From: Ceratothoa steindachneri
Lineage: Eukaryota; Arthropoda; Malacostraca; Isopoda; Cymothoidae
DNA: 64,000 bases
Reading direction: 5' to 3'
Assembly: GCA_963969495.1 (NCBI GenBank)
Contig: OZ018317.1
Location: 221,022,235 to 221,086,234, forward strand
The position numbers and the translations under genes were made by a program. Below, piece by piece: positions 1 through 10,259 of the stretch. Each line of letters begins with the position of its first letter. Position 1 is the stretch's first letter. The notes below the pieces were generated by a model that was not told the DNA's origin, did not search any database, and saw only the letters and a program-made list of their open reading frames with translations.

Positions 1-45
1 GCTTGTCGTTACTTAGTACTGGAACGAACGCCTTCAGGCAAGGTC

Positions 46-543
46 TACAGCATTAGATATCAGCAACGTCAACAATTTCGAAAGGGCCTGGAAGATAAGA
101 ACCGATAGGAAAAAATTTACGATAGTCCCAATCTCCAGAAACAAGATTGCAGATATCGAAATCGATACCAATGGTAAAGTCTCGAGATTAAAGATAACAT
201 CAAGAAGCTATAAACAACATATTATAGAGGGGAAGAATAAGGCAACGACAATGCTAAAACTACTATACATAATAAGAGGTTTAAGCATGAAAAACAAAAT
301 GAAAATTTATATGGTACTAGGAGAGGGAGGCTCTCCTGTACCCTTCCATCTCAGTCAACATTGAATAAAAAACTAAAAAACTGAACCTCCAGAAGATTAA
401 GAATAAAACTCTCTACCTAATTAATAACACTCAAAGGAGAGAAAGGGAAACTAGGCGGAGTCTGCACCAAGAGGAAGGCATAGAAACCCTTTATATCAAC
501 ATCAAGAAAAGAGCGGAGAATATGTGAAGGAAAATATGAGAAC
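46..543 (+). pseudogene. Non-LTR retrotransposon (family N), RT C-terminal segment
   Basis: Translation of this strand gives an open stretch (about positions 55-363) with the pattern of the thumb and C-terminal part of I/Jockey-group reverse transcriptases: ERAWKIRTDRKKFTIVPI, then a short strand-rich part, then LKLLYIIRGLSMKNKMKIY. A shifted frame continues with LQK.KNKTLYLINNTQRRE and a final INIKKRAEN segment. These follow the usual order downstream of the RT active site. The catalytic palm lies left of the window, so the copy is cut by the window edge. Stops and frameshifts show it is dead. The reading is interrupted at the TA where the mariner element sits (544-545) and 3' sequence resumes after 1831. 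The clade (I, Nimb or Jockey-like) is an inference from remembered motifs. Confidence 0.6.
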
Positions 544-545
544 TA

Positions 546-1829
546 TGAGGAGCGGTCAATAAGTTTTGCAATTCGGATATAAGGAAACAAGATTTGAGGA
601 AGTGTTTTATTATTTTTCAAGATAACTACCCTCGACTTCAATGCACTTGCGTCACTTGTCCCTGAGGCTTTGAATTCCCGGCAACCAGAAATCTCCAGAC
701 TGTTGTTCAATCCACTCCTGGACGGCGAGCTGGACATCTTCATCGTCCCCAAACCGGCGTCCACGCAGTGCAGCCTTGAGTTTGCGGAATAAAAAGTAGT
801 CGCTAGGGGCCAGATCTGGACTGTAGGGGGGATGGTTGAGCTCCTCGAATCCGCACTCGCGCACGGCAGCTTGTGCAACTCTGGCCTTGTGGACAGGGGC
901 ATTGTCGTGGAGGAGCAGGACACCACGTGTCAACTTGCCGTGCCACTTTTGACGGATGCACTTTTTCAACCCAGCCAGTTCCTCGGCTCAATATTGACCT
1001 GTGATGGTCCTTCCACGAGGCGCATAGTCCACCATCAACACTCCTTCAGAATCCCCGAAGATGGTGTCCATGATCTTCCCAGCTGAGGGTTGGGTCTGAA
1101 CTTGATGGGGGTCGGAGAGCCTCTGTGCTTCCAGGATATGCTTTCGAGCTTGGTCTCGGGATCCCAGTGATATATCCACGTTTCATCACTATGCGTGACT
1201 CGAATCCCACCGGGTCTTGGTTGTATAGGAGCAGCAGCTCCTGCGAACTTTGACGACGTTGAATTCGATCATAGGGCGTGAGGTTTCTAGGGACCCAACG
1301 AGCAGACACCTTGGTCATGACCAAATTGTCGTGGATGATGTTGATAACACTTCCATGTGATATTGCACGTTCTCGCTCTATTTCTTTGACCTTCACCCGT
1401 CGATTTTCGAGGATCATCCTCTCCACACGGGCCGCATTATCCTCGTTGGTCACGTTTGACGGGCGTTCTGTTCGGGGGTCATCTTCAAGGGACTCGCGAC
1501 CATGGCGGAACTCCCTATTACAGCGAGCAATGGTTGCATAGGAAGGGGCGGTGTCGGTGTACACTGCAATCATGCGTTCATGGATCTCTTTTGCATTCTT
1601 GCTTTCCTTGGTCAAAAATTTGATCACTGCGCGGTGCTCAACCTTCTCCATTGTTGAAAAATTTTTGACTGACGATCTGCGATCAGCTACTGCTTCTTAA
1701 ATAGATGAGGCATGCCCGTGCGGCTGCATGTCCTGACTTGTCATAACTTGTCCTAACACATCCACAAAAAGCCATCCCCCTTCTTCTGTTTTGCCCTACC
1801 GATTCGCAAAGCTTATTGGCCGCCCCTCG
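546..1829 (-). mobile_element. Mariner element, near full length, with TIRs and TA target duplication
   Basis: The two ends are inverted repeats of about 30 bp: the left end starts TGAGGAGCGGTCAATAAG and the right end, read on the minus strand, starts CGAGGGGCGGCCAATAAG. The repeats agree at about 25 of 30 positions. A TA dinucleotide flanks both ends (544-545 and 1830-1831), the standard target duplication of Tc1/mariner elements. The span of 1284 bp is the normal size of a mariner with one transposase gene. It is inserted in the 3' part of a non-LTR element, so it is younger than that element. Confidence 0.9.
600..1651 (-). pseudogene. Mariner transposase (DD34D), frameshifted
   Basis: The product would bind the TIRs and carry out cut-and-paste transposition. 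The start at 1651 (MEKVEHRAVIKFLTKES) opens an N-terminal helix-turn-helix region with the typical ESLEDDPRTERPS linker and a second helix-turn-helix ending near SARWVPRNLTP. The first catalytic Asp is in SDETWIYHWDPETK, reached only after a frameshift near position 1190. The second is in HDNAPVHKA. The third lies in PPYSPDLAPSDYF, 34 residues later, matching DD34D mariners. The C-terminal part ends near position 600. All catalytic motifs are present but spread over frames (main pieces 1046-1651, 988-1179, 652-969), so the copy cannot encode transposase as it stands. Confidence 0.9.
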
Positions 1830-1831
1830 TA

Positions 1832-2190
1832 TCTCCAACATTTACAGAGCACACGAATATCAGAGCAGGAAACTCCTTTAATCCTGGATTCCCCAGCGGA
1901 AGACATCAGCATGGAAATGAGAAAGCTCCCAGGTTTACTTAGGTTGAAACTTCAATAAAAAAAGAAGAAAAAATTAACAAACAAAACCAACAAGGGTACT
2001 TTACCCAACTAAACAAGTTACCGGAAAAATACCCATGAAGGACCACCAAAATAAACAAAATTACCAAACAAATGAACAAACGATAACAAAAAGACCCCAA
2101 ATGGATATAAAAATCAATCAAACAAAGGTGAAGGTAAATTAGAAACAAGCAAACTTGAGTGTAAAGGAATAAATAAGTGCAATAAAAAGC
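1832..2190 (+). mobile_element. 3' end of family N retrotransposon, right of the mariner insertion
   Basis: After the right TA of the mariner, a short region with weak coding pattern is followed by A-rich DNA dense in AAACAAA and AATAAA words. The segment around 2020-2085 resembles the 3' region of the second family N copy around 9215-9270: both contain ATACCCA, then GACCA and AAACAAA-like words, then AAATGAAC. This fits one LINE split by the mariner. The exact 3' end is not resolved. Confidence 0.5.
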
Positions 2191-2974
2191 TTGGGACCTG
2201 ATCAGCTACCGTATACAGTTTCAGAAGAGAAGCTTTGGAACATCTATAAAAAACGCAGGTTAACGCCTGCAAAATGCAAGAGACGAGGCCTTGAGGTGAC
2301 CTGGGTGTTGGGGAGCGAATAATTGGGAGATCGGTTTGGCCTCAATAACTATTTCCTTGCGTGTAATGAAATGAACCCCTCCGTGCGGCGGATCTCTTGT
2401 ACATAAGGCAAATACTGCTCGTGGCGGGTGAGCTTTACAGCTTGTTTGGCTGCCAAGCAAACTAAAAGTCTTTGAGCTCGTCTCTGGGTTTGCTACAACA
2501 AATCTTCAGATCTTGGCCACACTGTTGAGGATCAGTACATCCTATTAAAGATATCCGCTTTGGCTGCCCAGTTGGAGCTTCTACCTTTTGGGCAGCACTT
2601 GCCACTAGATAACTCCTAGTCTGTGTGTGTCGCTCTCTTATATTGTAAAAACCATGTTAACGCACCCAGAACGGATACATGAAATGTCCAAAAACCGAGA
2701 CAGGATAGGCGGGAGCGGCGGTACGTGAGATATAGCACACTGTCGTAGTATCGGAAGCACTCCGCACCTTGACACCAAATATTTATGCCGTGGTATAGGA
2801 AGGACCGAGTGATGGAAGAGAGTTCGTACGTATGGGTTGTTTACATACTACACACAAAAAAACCCCTCCGTGATTAACGTTTTATCTCTCTAAGAGTGAT
2901 ATATATGTTATTATTATTATCTTGATTATTACTGATTTAAACTTGGAGGTTTTCTTGTGCTATACTTAGCGTTT
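2191..2974. other. Unassigned interval
   Basis: No coding region that I can support. A short ORF on the minus strand (2260-2460) has no recognisable domain. The stretch 2200-2650 is more GC-balanced than its flanks and could be part of an unrecognised repeat. From 2850 the sequence becomes AT-rich with an ATTATT run. Confidence 0.4.
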
Positions 2975-4247
2975 CGAGGATAGATTAAGGAAATTTTTTA
3001 AAGTAAACTAAAACTTTAATTAAACCAAAAAGAAATAAACATGAACTAAAGAAATACTACACACTAAATACACAGAAATGACTTTAATAATTTTTAAGTG
3101 AGGCTTTCTAAATTGATCTCTGGAAATTATAGTGACGGTTGACCCACCGTTCATTTCAATATAAAAAAAGGCTAACGGACTTTACCGACTGGATACTAGA
3201 TTTTAAATACCTTTATCCCTCTTGCGACGGCTTTGAGTCTGACCTTGAACTCAATGAGCTGCCTTGGCCAGATGGTTTGTGCGGACGAAATAGTTTTTAA
3301 AGCCACAGAGGACTTTGGCGAGTGTAGCAGATGGGGAAGCCACTTGCTTTCGGCACCGGATTGTGAAGCAATGTTCCTTTCTCCTCTTCCGATTACTCTG
3401 GGGAATAATTCGCACTGGCTAGCGATGAGCTAGGCTAGAATCCTTTGACTCAGGGGGGTGCTGGAAGAGTTCACTTGGGGTCTTTCTCAAGGGCAAGGAC
3501 TATCTCTGTGCTTTGGGTTGCACCGAGATAAGAGGAGGGGGGGGAGGTTCTCTGACGAGAGTAAGTTGAACTTTAAACTTAAACCAAGTTAACTTAAAGT
3601 TCAGTGTGACCACCGAGAACTAGCTCGAGGATGAGCTTCTTCTTAGTTCCAGTCTTCCTGAAGAGCGAGGCCTATCTTGATGCCTTGGGATACACCAGAA
3701 TAGAGGGTGGGGGGATGGGGGGGTTCTTTGACGAGAGTAAGTTGAACTTTATCAAGTTAACTTAAAGTTCGGTGACATCACCAAGAACTAACTCGAGGAT
3801 GAGCTGCTTGTTAGTCCCTTCTCTTGATAGCCCGAGCCTCTTGCCGGGAACTTCGTAGCCTGCCGACTCACGTATTCTAACTCGTTTTTCCCAAGTTTTT
3901 GGTATATATACGTCGTCACCCCACTGGGGTAGGGGTAAGATGGGGGTGATTTGGGGACAGGCCGCATGAAGGTTCTCCCTCCAACAGTTTTTCTCATCGT
4001 CGTACCTCTGGTCCTCAGGGACCTTCCGGCTTGAGGGAGACCTGTCTCCAATTTTACACTTGAGGTGAAATTGAATACCCACTCTTAGTGGAAATCTTGT
4101 AGTTTTAACCTTTCAGCTTCTTTTCGAGACAAGGGGTGAGAGAGAGGTGGTTACGAGTTTGGGTTGGTCGCCTACACTGCTCGGATGTTTGTGGTCAACG
4201 TCTTCTGGCTCAACTGAGAGAGGAGGGAGAGTATCGATTCCCCTACA
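2975..4247 (-). repeat. LTR-like dispersed repeat, copy 1
   Basis: This block is homologous over its length to 31040-32505. Shared landmarks in the same order are TTGGCGAGTGTAGCAGATGG, repeated AAGTTGAACTT / AAGTTAACTT modules, GACTCACGTATTCTA, a TATA-box-like tract and the end CGATTCCCCTACA. On the minus strand it begins TGTAGGGGAATCG, as an LTR should. A TATATATA box (3903-3910) lies about 340 bp inside, followed by about 0.9 kb. The flank right of the end reads TACA, and a TACA also occurs at 2842-2845, but the left boundary is not certain. It is probably a solo LTR; the family is not identified. Confidence 0.55.
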
Positions 4248-4985
4248 TACAATAACACCCTCCCTTTTCCTTTCAGTGTTTATAAGTGCAAAAAAACCCT
4301 TTTGTTAGCAGGTGTTCAAAAGTTGTGTTTTTTTTCATATATTTTTCATAATTTTAGGGTCGGACGAGAAGCTAAATGACAGCGCCACTTAGAAAGGTGG
4401 AGGGGCTCTCCTAATCCTTTCAAATGCGGCAAATGTGTTTTTCCCCTTTCTATCTTTATAGCCGTACCTGGGCACCACCATCTCCTGATCTTTCTCAGGG
4501 AATCCTTCAAGTCTCTTTCAGCTGAAGGGATATTTTAATCTATCGCTGTTTGAATTATCACTAAGGTCATCACTACAATCCATATTTGAGGTTATCGCAT
4601 AATCCATCTTTAAATCAAACTATAAACTAACCACTTTTTATATTTCCTGTGAGTTTGTGTATTTTCTATGTAAATACATACATACATTTAAGTAACTATA
4701 TTTTATATAGAAATAATTGTATGCATACATGTGTTCAAATGTGTTTGTAAAATTAAAATATATACTTTTAAATATAAGTGCTTCTATAAGTTATGGGTGT
4801 TCTGTACCAAATTTTGCAAAAGTTCTGTTACACCCGGTTTTTATCTTTCGAGAAGTTTACGTGCGTGATAGAAAAAAATTCTGTCAAACAAATTTAAAGT
4901 TCAACTTTCCCAGCATCTCATTAAAATGTCTTTTTCCTTGTGTGCATCTGTGTCAAGATGGAAGTAAACAGATTTGAAATCTCTG
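4248..4985. other. Unassigned AT-rich interval
   Basis: Low-complexity AT-rich DNA with poly-T runs and CATACATACAT-like words. The ORF at 4717-4977 on the plus strand has no recognisable motif and its composition matches the surrounding non-coding DNA. Confidence 0.4.
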
Positions 4986-4989
4986 CTGC

Positions 4990-5515
4990 TCTCATGCGCA
5001 CGGGCCATAACAAGTCCGACAACAGCAAGCGGCACAACGTCAGCCAAATGACCTTCCACTGAGTTGCGGAGAGGCTAAAGAACGGGGAAGACCTCAAAGA
5101 AGAAGCTGGTTCAGTCAGGCCTCAAGTTGTCAACCATTCGGCTGTGAGGAGAAAGTGCTCAGAAGCCTAAAATGACAGTGCTCTGGAAGAGAAACATTTC
5201 GGTGGCCACACCACCAAGGGCCCTCAAGGAGGAGGGCGGCAAAAGCTTGATTCGAGGGCAAATGCCACTGCTCATCGACTGTATGTGAGAACATCGTCGG
5301 GAGCGCTGTCATCGCCTCCTCAGCGAGTAGAAGGGTCATGTCAATCGAATTCTCATTTTGATTATGAAAACCCTTTATGGTCAATCCGCCATCAACAAGC
5401 AGAACAACTGTGTGGTAAGCTTTAGTAAGGACGTCTCCGAGGTCCGCTACGTGCCCAGGACTAATACTGCTCAGTTCACCTGACAACTCACAGCGATCTA
5501 CGCACTGCTAAGTTA
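4990..5515 (+). pseudogene. maT/mariner-like transposase remnant (N-terminal to first catalytic region)
   Basis: Reading this strand and changing frame twice gives the series expected of a maT-like mariner transposase. It starts with a helix-turn-helix region: ALMRTGHNKSDNSKRHNVSQ, then VAERLKNGEDLKEE and VRPQVVNHSAVRRK. Next come the interdomain piece RNISVATPPRALKEEGGKSL and PLLIDCM, a segment resembling the first catalytic motif (EFSF followed by EKPF, compare FSDEKTF in the family), and INKQNNCVVSFSKDVSEVRY. At least two frameshifts and several stops are present. The ORF on the opposite strand (5130-5486) is a shadow of this remnant. Nothing of the C-terminal DD domain follows. Confidence 0.65.
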
Positions 5516-5759
5516 CATTAATCATTTGACTTGAAATAACTTTGAGAAGAGAGCATTTTCTATATACGTATAAGTATATACCAAAGAGAAGAAAGAACGA
5601 ATATATGCGCGAATCGGACTGATTGAGGAGACCTCCTGTTTCTGATTCGCGGAGAATCACCCCAAATCAGGGATCTTCTTAAATTTTCCTATCTCACACT
5701 ATACCTTTTTATATCTGAAACTCTCCTTCTTTATTTCCATCTCGCACAGTATAACCCTA

Positions 5760-6050
5760 CCGCTAGCAAGGTCCCAGAAGCAGTCAGTAGTAGGGTGTAG
5801 TGAACTCTCGAAGGAGATCCCGTTAGGGCGCCAGAGAAGGAGCCCGGGTATCGGTGACGAGCCCGAATCTGACGGCAGGGAGGCTTATAGGGCTAGGCCT
5901 ACTTACGTAGGGTGGTCAGGGAGTGTGCGCTCCAGAGCAGGCAAACGAAATAGTATTAGGAACAGATAGGGGACTTCTCCCACTAGTGGAGTGAGGTAAA
6001 TAATCTACTACCTCATTTTTCATGTCCCCAGGGGGCATGAAAAATTTAAC
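5760..6050 (+). mobile_element. Probable 5' UTR of family N retrotransposon copy 2
   Basis: A GC-richer segment directly upstream of ORF1, unlike the AT-rich DNA around 5500-5750. The upstream limit is set only by the composition change. It ends with a near-perfect inverted repeat right before the ORF1 ATG. Confidence 0.45.
6016..6044 (+). promoter_or_regulatory. Inverted repeat (potential RNA hairpin) just upstream of ORF1 ATG
   Basis: The arms TTTTTCATGTCCCC and GGGGGCATGAAAAA are complementary at 13 of 14 positions, and the exception can form a G-U pair in RNA. A single A lies between the arms, so in RNA the inner pair would open as the loop. The ATG of ORF1 begins 7 bp after the right arm. 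A role in translation control is speculative. Confidence 0.55.
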
Positions 6051-7214
6051 ATGGACCCACAGGAATTTACCAAAAGGCTCCCACTTCACTTAATTCATAA
6101 CGGGATAAAACGGAGACTACAAGATGTAGCAGAAAGCATTTTCAAGGATTTAAAAATCGCCCTGATTAAAAGCATAGAAACAGCTAATGGACTTGTTGTC
6201 ATATGCGCGGAAAACAACGATGTCGAACTACTACTTTCATCGGCAGGAACCATCACTTTAAGGAAAATAAACTTAGGGGCTAAAGTACCACCCCAGATTA
6301 TTGCCAACCGAAGCATCCTATGCCGTAAGGTAGAATCATGGGTGGGGGAACACTTCCCAGACAAAATAAAACATGAAATAATGGAGCAACAACCCTGGAT
6401 GAAGATACACGACATAATCAAATTTAAAGAACACACACATGTGTTCAAAATAGTGTGCGAGTTAATCGAGATTGCAACAAAGGCACTACAGAAGGGAATC
6501 CTCGCATACAGTATGAGAATTCCAGCTTGCAACATTCAAAGGAACCAGTACCACAATATACAAATCTGTTTTAGATGTTACAAAATGGAAGACCACATCA
6601 CCGCAAACTGCCCAAGAAAGGAAAGAGAAATATGTTCAGAATGCAGTGGCTCACATTCTTAGAGGAGCTGCACAAACTCCTCGAAAAAGTATGTTAATTG
6701 TGGAGGGACCCATAGAACAATGGCAATACCATATCCAAAGCGAAAAGAAATACTAAAGAGAAAAGAAATTGAAAAACAACAAAGAAAAGAAGGAACAAGA
6801 AACACCTCATATACGGCGGCAGCAGCAACGAAAAACAATGGAATAACCACTCAAATGACGCTTGAAGGAACTCTGAACGGAAAAATACTGACATGCATTC
6901 TACACTTACACGTCTTAAACATTGCCCAACCAGGAATATATGCTACCAGGTTGAACTCCATGCTCAAGGAAAATGGGCTGAAGCCAATGAAATTCCTTCA
7001 AAATATTTATTTATCGGCTATATTTAACATAAAAAATTCAGAAGATACAAATAAGAAACTCTTGGAAGAAACACAAAGAAAGGAAAGCCAATCTGAACAA
7101 GGGAAAGACACAGAAAGCGAGGAAACAGAATCTGAGAGCAGCACCGACGAGAATAATAAGAAAAACGTAAAAAGAAACACACACAAAACAAAAAGCAAAA
7201 AGAAAATCGATTAG
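6051..7214 (+). pseudogene. Family N retrotransposon ORF1 (gag-like, CCHC zinc knuckles), one in-frame stop
   Basis: The reading frame is open for 388 codons apart from one TAG at 6660-6662. The product would be the nucleic-acid-binding ORF1 protein of an I/Jockey-group LINE, which packages its own RNA. The start at 6051 (MDPQEFTKRLPLHLIHN) follows the GC-rich leader. Two or three zinc knuckles are visible: CFRCYKMEDHITANC (about residues 179-193), ICSECSGSHS running into the stop, and YVNCGGTHRTMAIPYPKRKE just after it, where the usual Cys in place of Tyr has been lost. The C-terminal 60 residues are very rich in Lys, Glu and Ser (TESEETESESSTDENNKKN). The stop falls between knuckles, so a truncated product would keep only the first. 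ORF2 begins 180 bp downstream. Confidence 0.75.
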
Positions 7215-7394
7215 GGACACCTCGCCATGCGACCAAAGACCGGAAATCACACCTGCAAAATGTGAAACGGATAAGAGTCAGAACTCAGCAAGGACAGAGA
7301 TGAACAGCAGAAATACCGAGAAAAGATACAAATAAATTTACGTAATACCACCATTCTCCCCAAAAGAAGAACCGCTTAAGAACATACAAACAAG

Positions 7395-8110
7395 ATGGAT
7401 AATAGTAAATTAAGAATTCTACAGATAAATATGGATGGCTGGAATGATAAAGAAAACACAAACGGAAATATATTTAGGGAAATAGATCCAGATATCATTC
7501 TAATTTCAGGTCACGGGATTAACCTTGAGACTCACAAACTAAAAATATGGAACTACGACGTAATAGGGACTAATCACACAAAGGAAGCACACGACGGAGC
7601 AGCAATACCAATAAAAATGGGAATAGAGTACAAAACAAAGCAAGGACTAACCGAATATTACCTCTCATTGAGGTCAAAATGGAGTTAACTAATATAATAC
7701 TCGCTACAGGATACCAACCAACGCGACGACCAGGACTCCCAATAAATAACTTTGTGAGAATATTTAACAATAGACTTCCAACTTTGTTTGGGGGGGATTT
7801 GAACGCAAGGTGCACGTACACAGAATATAGAATATAAGAACAGAAACCAAACAGGAAAAGACCTACAAGCTCTAATAGACAGACGGATAATAAGAAGACT
7901 AGGACCAGAGTACCCAAGGCTAATTAAAGACAGAACAGAGACAATTCCAGACATTTGCCTAGCAAACAATAACATTCCTTTTAGCTACCACATGGAACCT
8001 GTAGTTGTTATCTGCAGCAACCATACAGCAACACTACTCACCGTGAATCAGCAACCAATACAAATACCCACTAAAAAATGGAAGGCATACTATAGAACAG
8101 ACTGAGAAAA
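7395..8110 (+). pseudogene. Family N retrotransposon ORF2, endonuclease domain (broken)
   Basis: ATG at 7395 opens an APE-type endonuclease, the enzyme that nicks target DNA to prime reverse transcription: LRILQINMDGWNDKEN at the start, then DPDIILISGHG, where the family normally has a catalytic Glu after the conserved strand. The frame ends at 7688 and continues in another with MELTNIILATGYQPTRRPGL and LFGGDLNARC, matching the GDLNAR motif. A third frame gives IPDICLANN and then CSNHTATLLTV, where the usual SDH motif has become SNH. Domain order and spacing fit a real ORF2, but frameshifts and the altered catalytic His/Asp region make it inactive. Confidence 0.75.
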
Positions 8111-9284
8111 ATAGAAACAAGAATTGAATGACTACGCACCATACATACTAAATGAAGCTACTTTAGAAGAAATCGACGGCAAGCTGGAAAAATTAAGGAC
8201 GCGAATACAAACAGCTGATGCGATTTCAATAGCCAGAAACACATACAAAACAGTTAAATACTTTATATAGACAGACGAAATGAAAGCTAAGAATGCAGAA
8301 ATAAACGCGATAAACGAGGACATAATAATAAACGGAACGTCAAAGGAAAAAATACCGCAATCTGAGAACGAAGAAGAGAGAACTACTAAGCGCAATAACG
8401 GACTAACAAAGAGAATAGTGGGACATAGCCGTTTCCAAAAAGAATGGAAAATTCTAAAGTTAAAGAAAAAATAAAGATTTATATCAGAAACGGGAAATTA
8501 ATCGAAGATGAACGCGAGATTGAAAAATGGTTCAGGGAACACTGGAAAGGAGTGTTCAACTTCGGCGAAGAGGAAAACGAAAACAACGATATTGACTTCG
8601 AAAACTAAATAACTGACTAACTAAATAAACGGATTGAGAGGACTTTACCATATCACTACGTAGAAGAGGAACGGTATGCGAACGAAGGATTTAACGCCAA
8701 AATCACAATCGAAGAGTTAAAGAATACCATTTCAAATTTTAAACAAAAGGCCCCTGAGAAATCGGGTCTCACCAGAAAAAAACTACATAGAAGCATCGGA
8801 TAATATACTCGAAGGTATTAGAAACGTGTTTAACGCCTGTATAAACACGGGATACTTCCCCGATGAGTTAAAGATAGCTAAAATGATATTCATACCGAAG
8901 CCGGAAAAACCACCTTCAGAGGTCGAAAACTTCCGACCTATATCCCCTCTCGACTTTATCGGGAAGGTGTTTGGAAAAATCCTGAACACCAGATTAAATG
9001 AATATCTCACAGAAAACAATCGCTGGAACAATCAACAATTCGTCTTCAGAAAGAACACGAATACGGAGATGGCCTTCAGCGTGATTACAGAAAAAATAAG
9101 CCAAGTGAAAGGACAGAAATGCAGTATGGACATTGTGTGCCGGGACGTATCGAAAGCATTCCATAAAGCCTGTCAAAGAGGCATACAACATAAAATTCTA
9201 AATGTGGAAATGAATTTGATACCCACAAGGAATGACAAAACTGACCAAAAAGCGCAAATGAACGAAAAAGGAAAAACAACATGA
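8111..9284 (+). pseudogene. Family N retrotransposon ORF2, RT N-terminal half, internally deleted
   Basis: After the endonuclease comes a charged linker (8280-8474, many Lys/Glu, stops between), then an RT beginning near 8690: FNAKITIEELKNTISNFKQKAPE, ACINTGYFPDELKIAKMIFI, PKPEKPPSEVENFRPISPLD and RLNEYLTENNRWNNQQFVF. It reaches DVSKAFHKACQRGIQHKIL, equivalent to the first catalytic Asp block. The next RT blocks, including the Y/F-x-DD box, thumb and C-terminus, are missing. Within about 40 bp the sequence passes into A-rich DNA resembling the 3' end of the other family N copy. This suggests an internal deletion of roughly the second half of ORF2. Confidence 0.75.
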
Positions 9285-9770
9285 ATAAAGAAGAGAATTA
9301 AACAAATAAATAACCAAGGGACATGAGCCACACAACAGATACAGATACGAGAATTATGCTAAAAAATTCACAGAAACTCAATTATTAACATAGTAGGAAA
9401 ACAAATAAATACTAACAACGGTTTGAGCGCCTTCCTCATACACACATAACATAATAACAAAACAACCGCCTAAATAAACAAATAGACACACTTTCACTCT
9501 AACTTATTTCGAAATTTACTCTAAAATTAGTTTATAGTACAGAGATTAGCGTGACCTCGACGCAACTTGCACCTCTCTGCAAACCTCCAATTTCCTTCCA
9601 CTTCAATCATCTTCCTCCTTTGCCGCTATCCAAAGATGCGCCAAACACTAACACCAGGGAAAGGTACAGCAAATAGTAACAATTAAAAGCTAAGAAAACA
9701 TAAAAGCACCGTGGTCCGGGTCCCACGTTAAGCAGGTCCACAGGCCAACTTGGTCAACATTCAAGCCTTT
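9285..9770. other. A-rich 3' flank of the LINE and unassigned DNA
   Basis: A-rich plus strand with AAACAAATAAATAA words up to about 9480, consistent with a LINE 3' UTR and tail, then mixed sequence. No coding region that I can support. Confidence 0.4.
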
Positions 9771-9869
9771 GATTTTATTTCACTCTGTCCTATCCTTACT
9801 TCTTTCTTCTTCCCCTCCCTCTCCCCTACCCCTTAAGGGAGCCTCGTGGTTTCGAATAACGAGAAGATG

Positions 9870-10250
9870 TAGTTCGCGGCCTGTTACAGGGACATCTTTG
9901 CCACAAATGTCCTCTCTGGGTGACAAAGATTACGATGAAGGCGGACTACCTCTTTCAAAAGGACGGTGCCCAGCCCACACGCCGTGCACGAGTGGTTGGG
10001 GTCGAACATCAACTTCTGGTCGAAGGACGTTTGGCTGCCGCAGTCGCCCGACCTCAATCACATCGACTACAACGTGGGGGCGCATGTCGAGAGCAAGGCC
10101 TGCAAGGCTCGCTAGAGCAACGTCGACCAGCTGAAGTCCTCCGTCAACCGCGTGTGGGCCCAGCATGAGGCAGGACATCGTCCGCAACGTGTGCCGCGAC
10201 CTACAGATCTCGCCTGGGGCGCGTGTTCGCCGCCGAGGGCGACCTCATTG
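9870..10250 (+). pseudogene. maT/mariner-like transposase, C-terminal half, GC-rich
   Basis: Two frames together give the C-terminal catalytic half of a maT-like mariner transposase. The pieces are WVTKITMKADYLFQKDGAQP (equivalent to FQQDGAPAH, second catalytic Asp), HEWLGSNINFWSKDVWLPQS followed by PDLNHIDYNV (third catalytic Asp), and NVDQLKSSVNRVWAQ. The remainder reads RQDIVRNVCRDLQIS and ends in a stop near 10252. A +1 frameshift lies just after the FQKDGAQP motif and one stop interrupts the tail. The N-terminal DNA-binding half is absent. The segment is markedly GC-richer than its flanks, which supports a coding origin. Confidence 0.75.
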
Positions 10251-10259
10251 ATTAATATT

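Noticed and set aside
5130..5486. 118-codon minus-strand ORF
   Set aside because: It is antisense to the maT-like transposase remnant, whose family motifs are on the plus strand.
6095..6535. 146-codon minus-strand ORF
   Set aside because: Antisense shadow of the gag-like ORF1 with its zinc knuckles on the plus strand.
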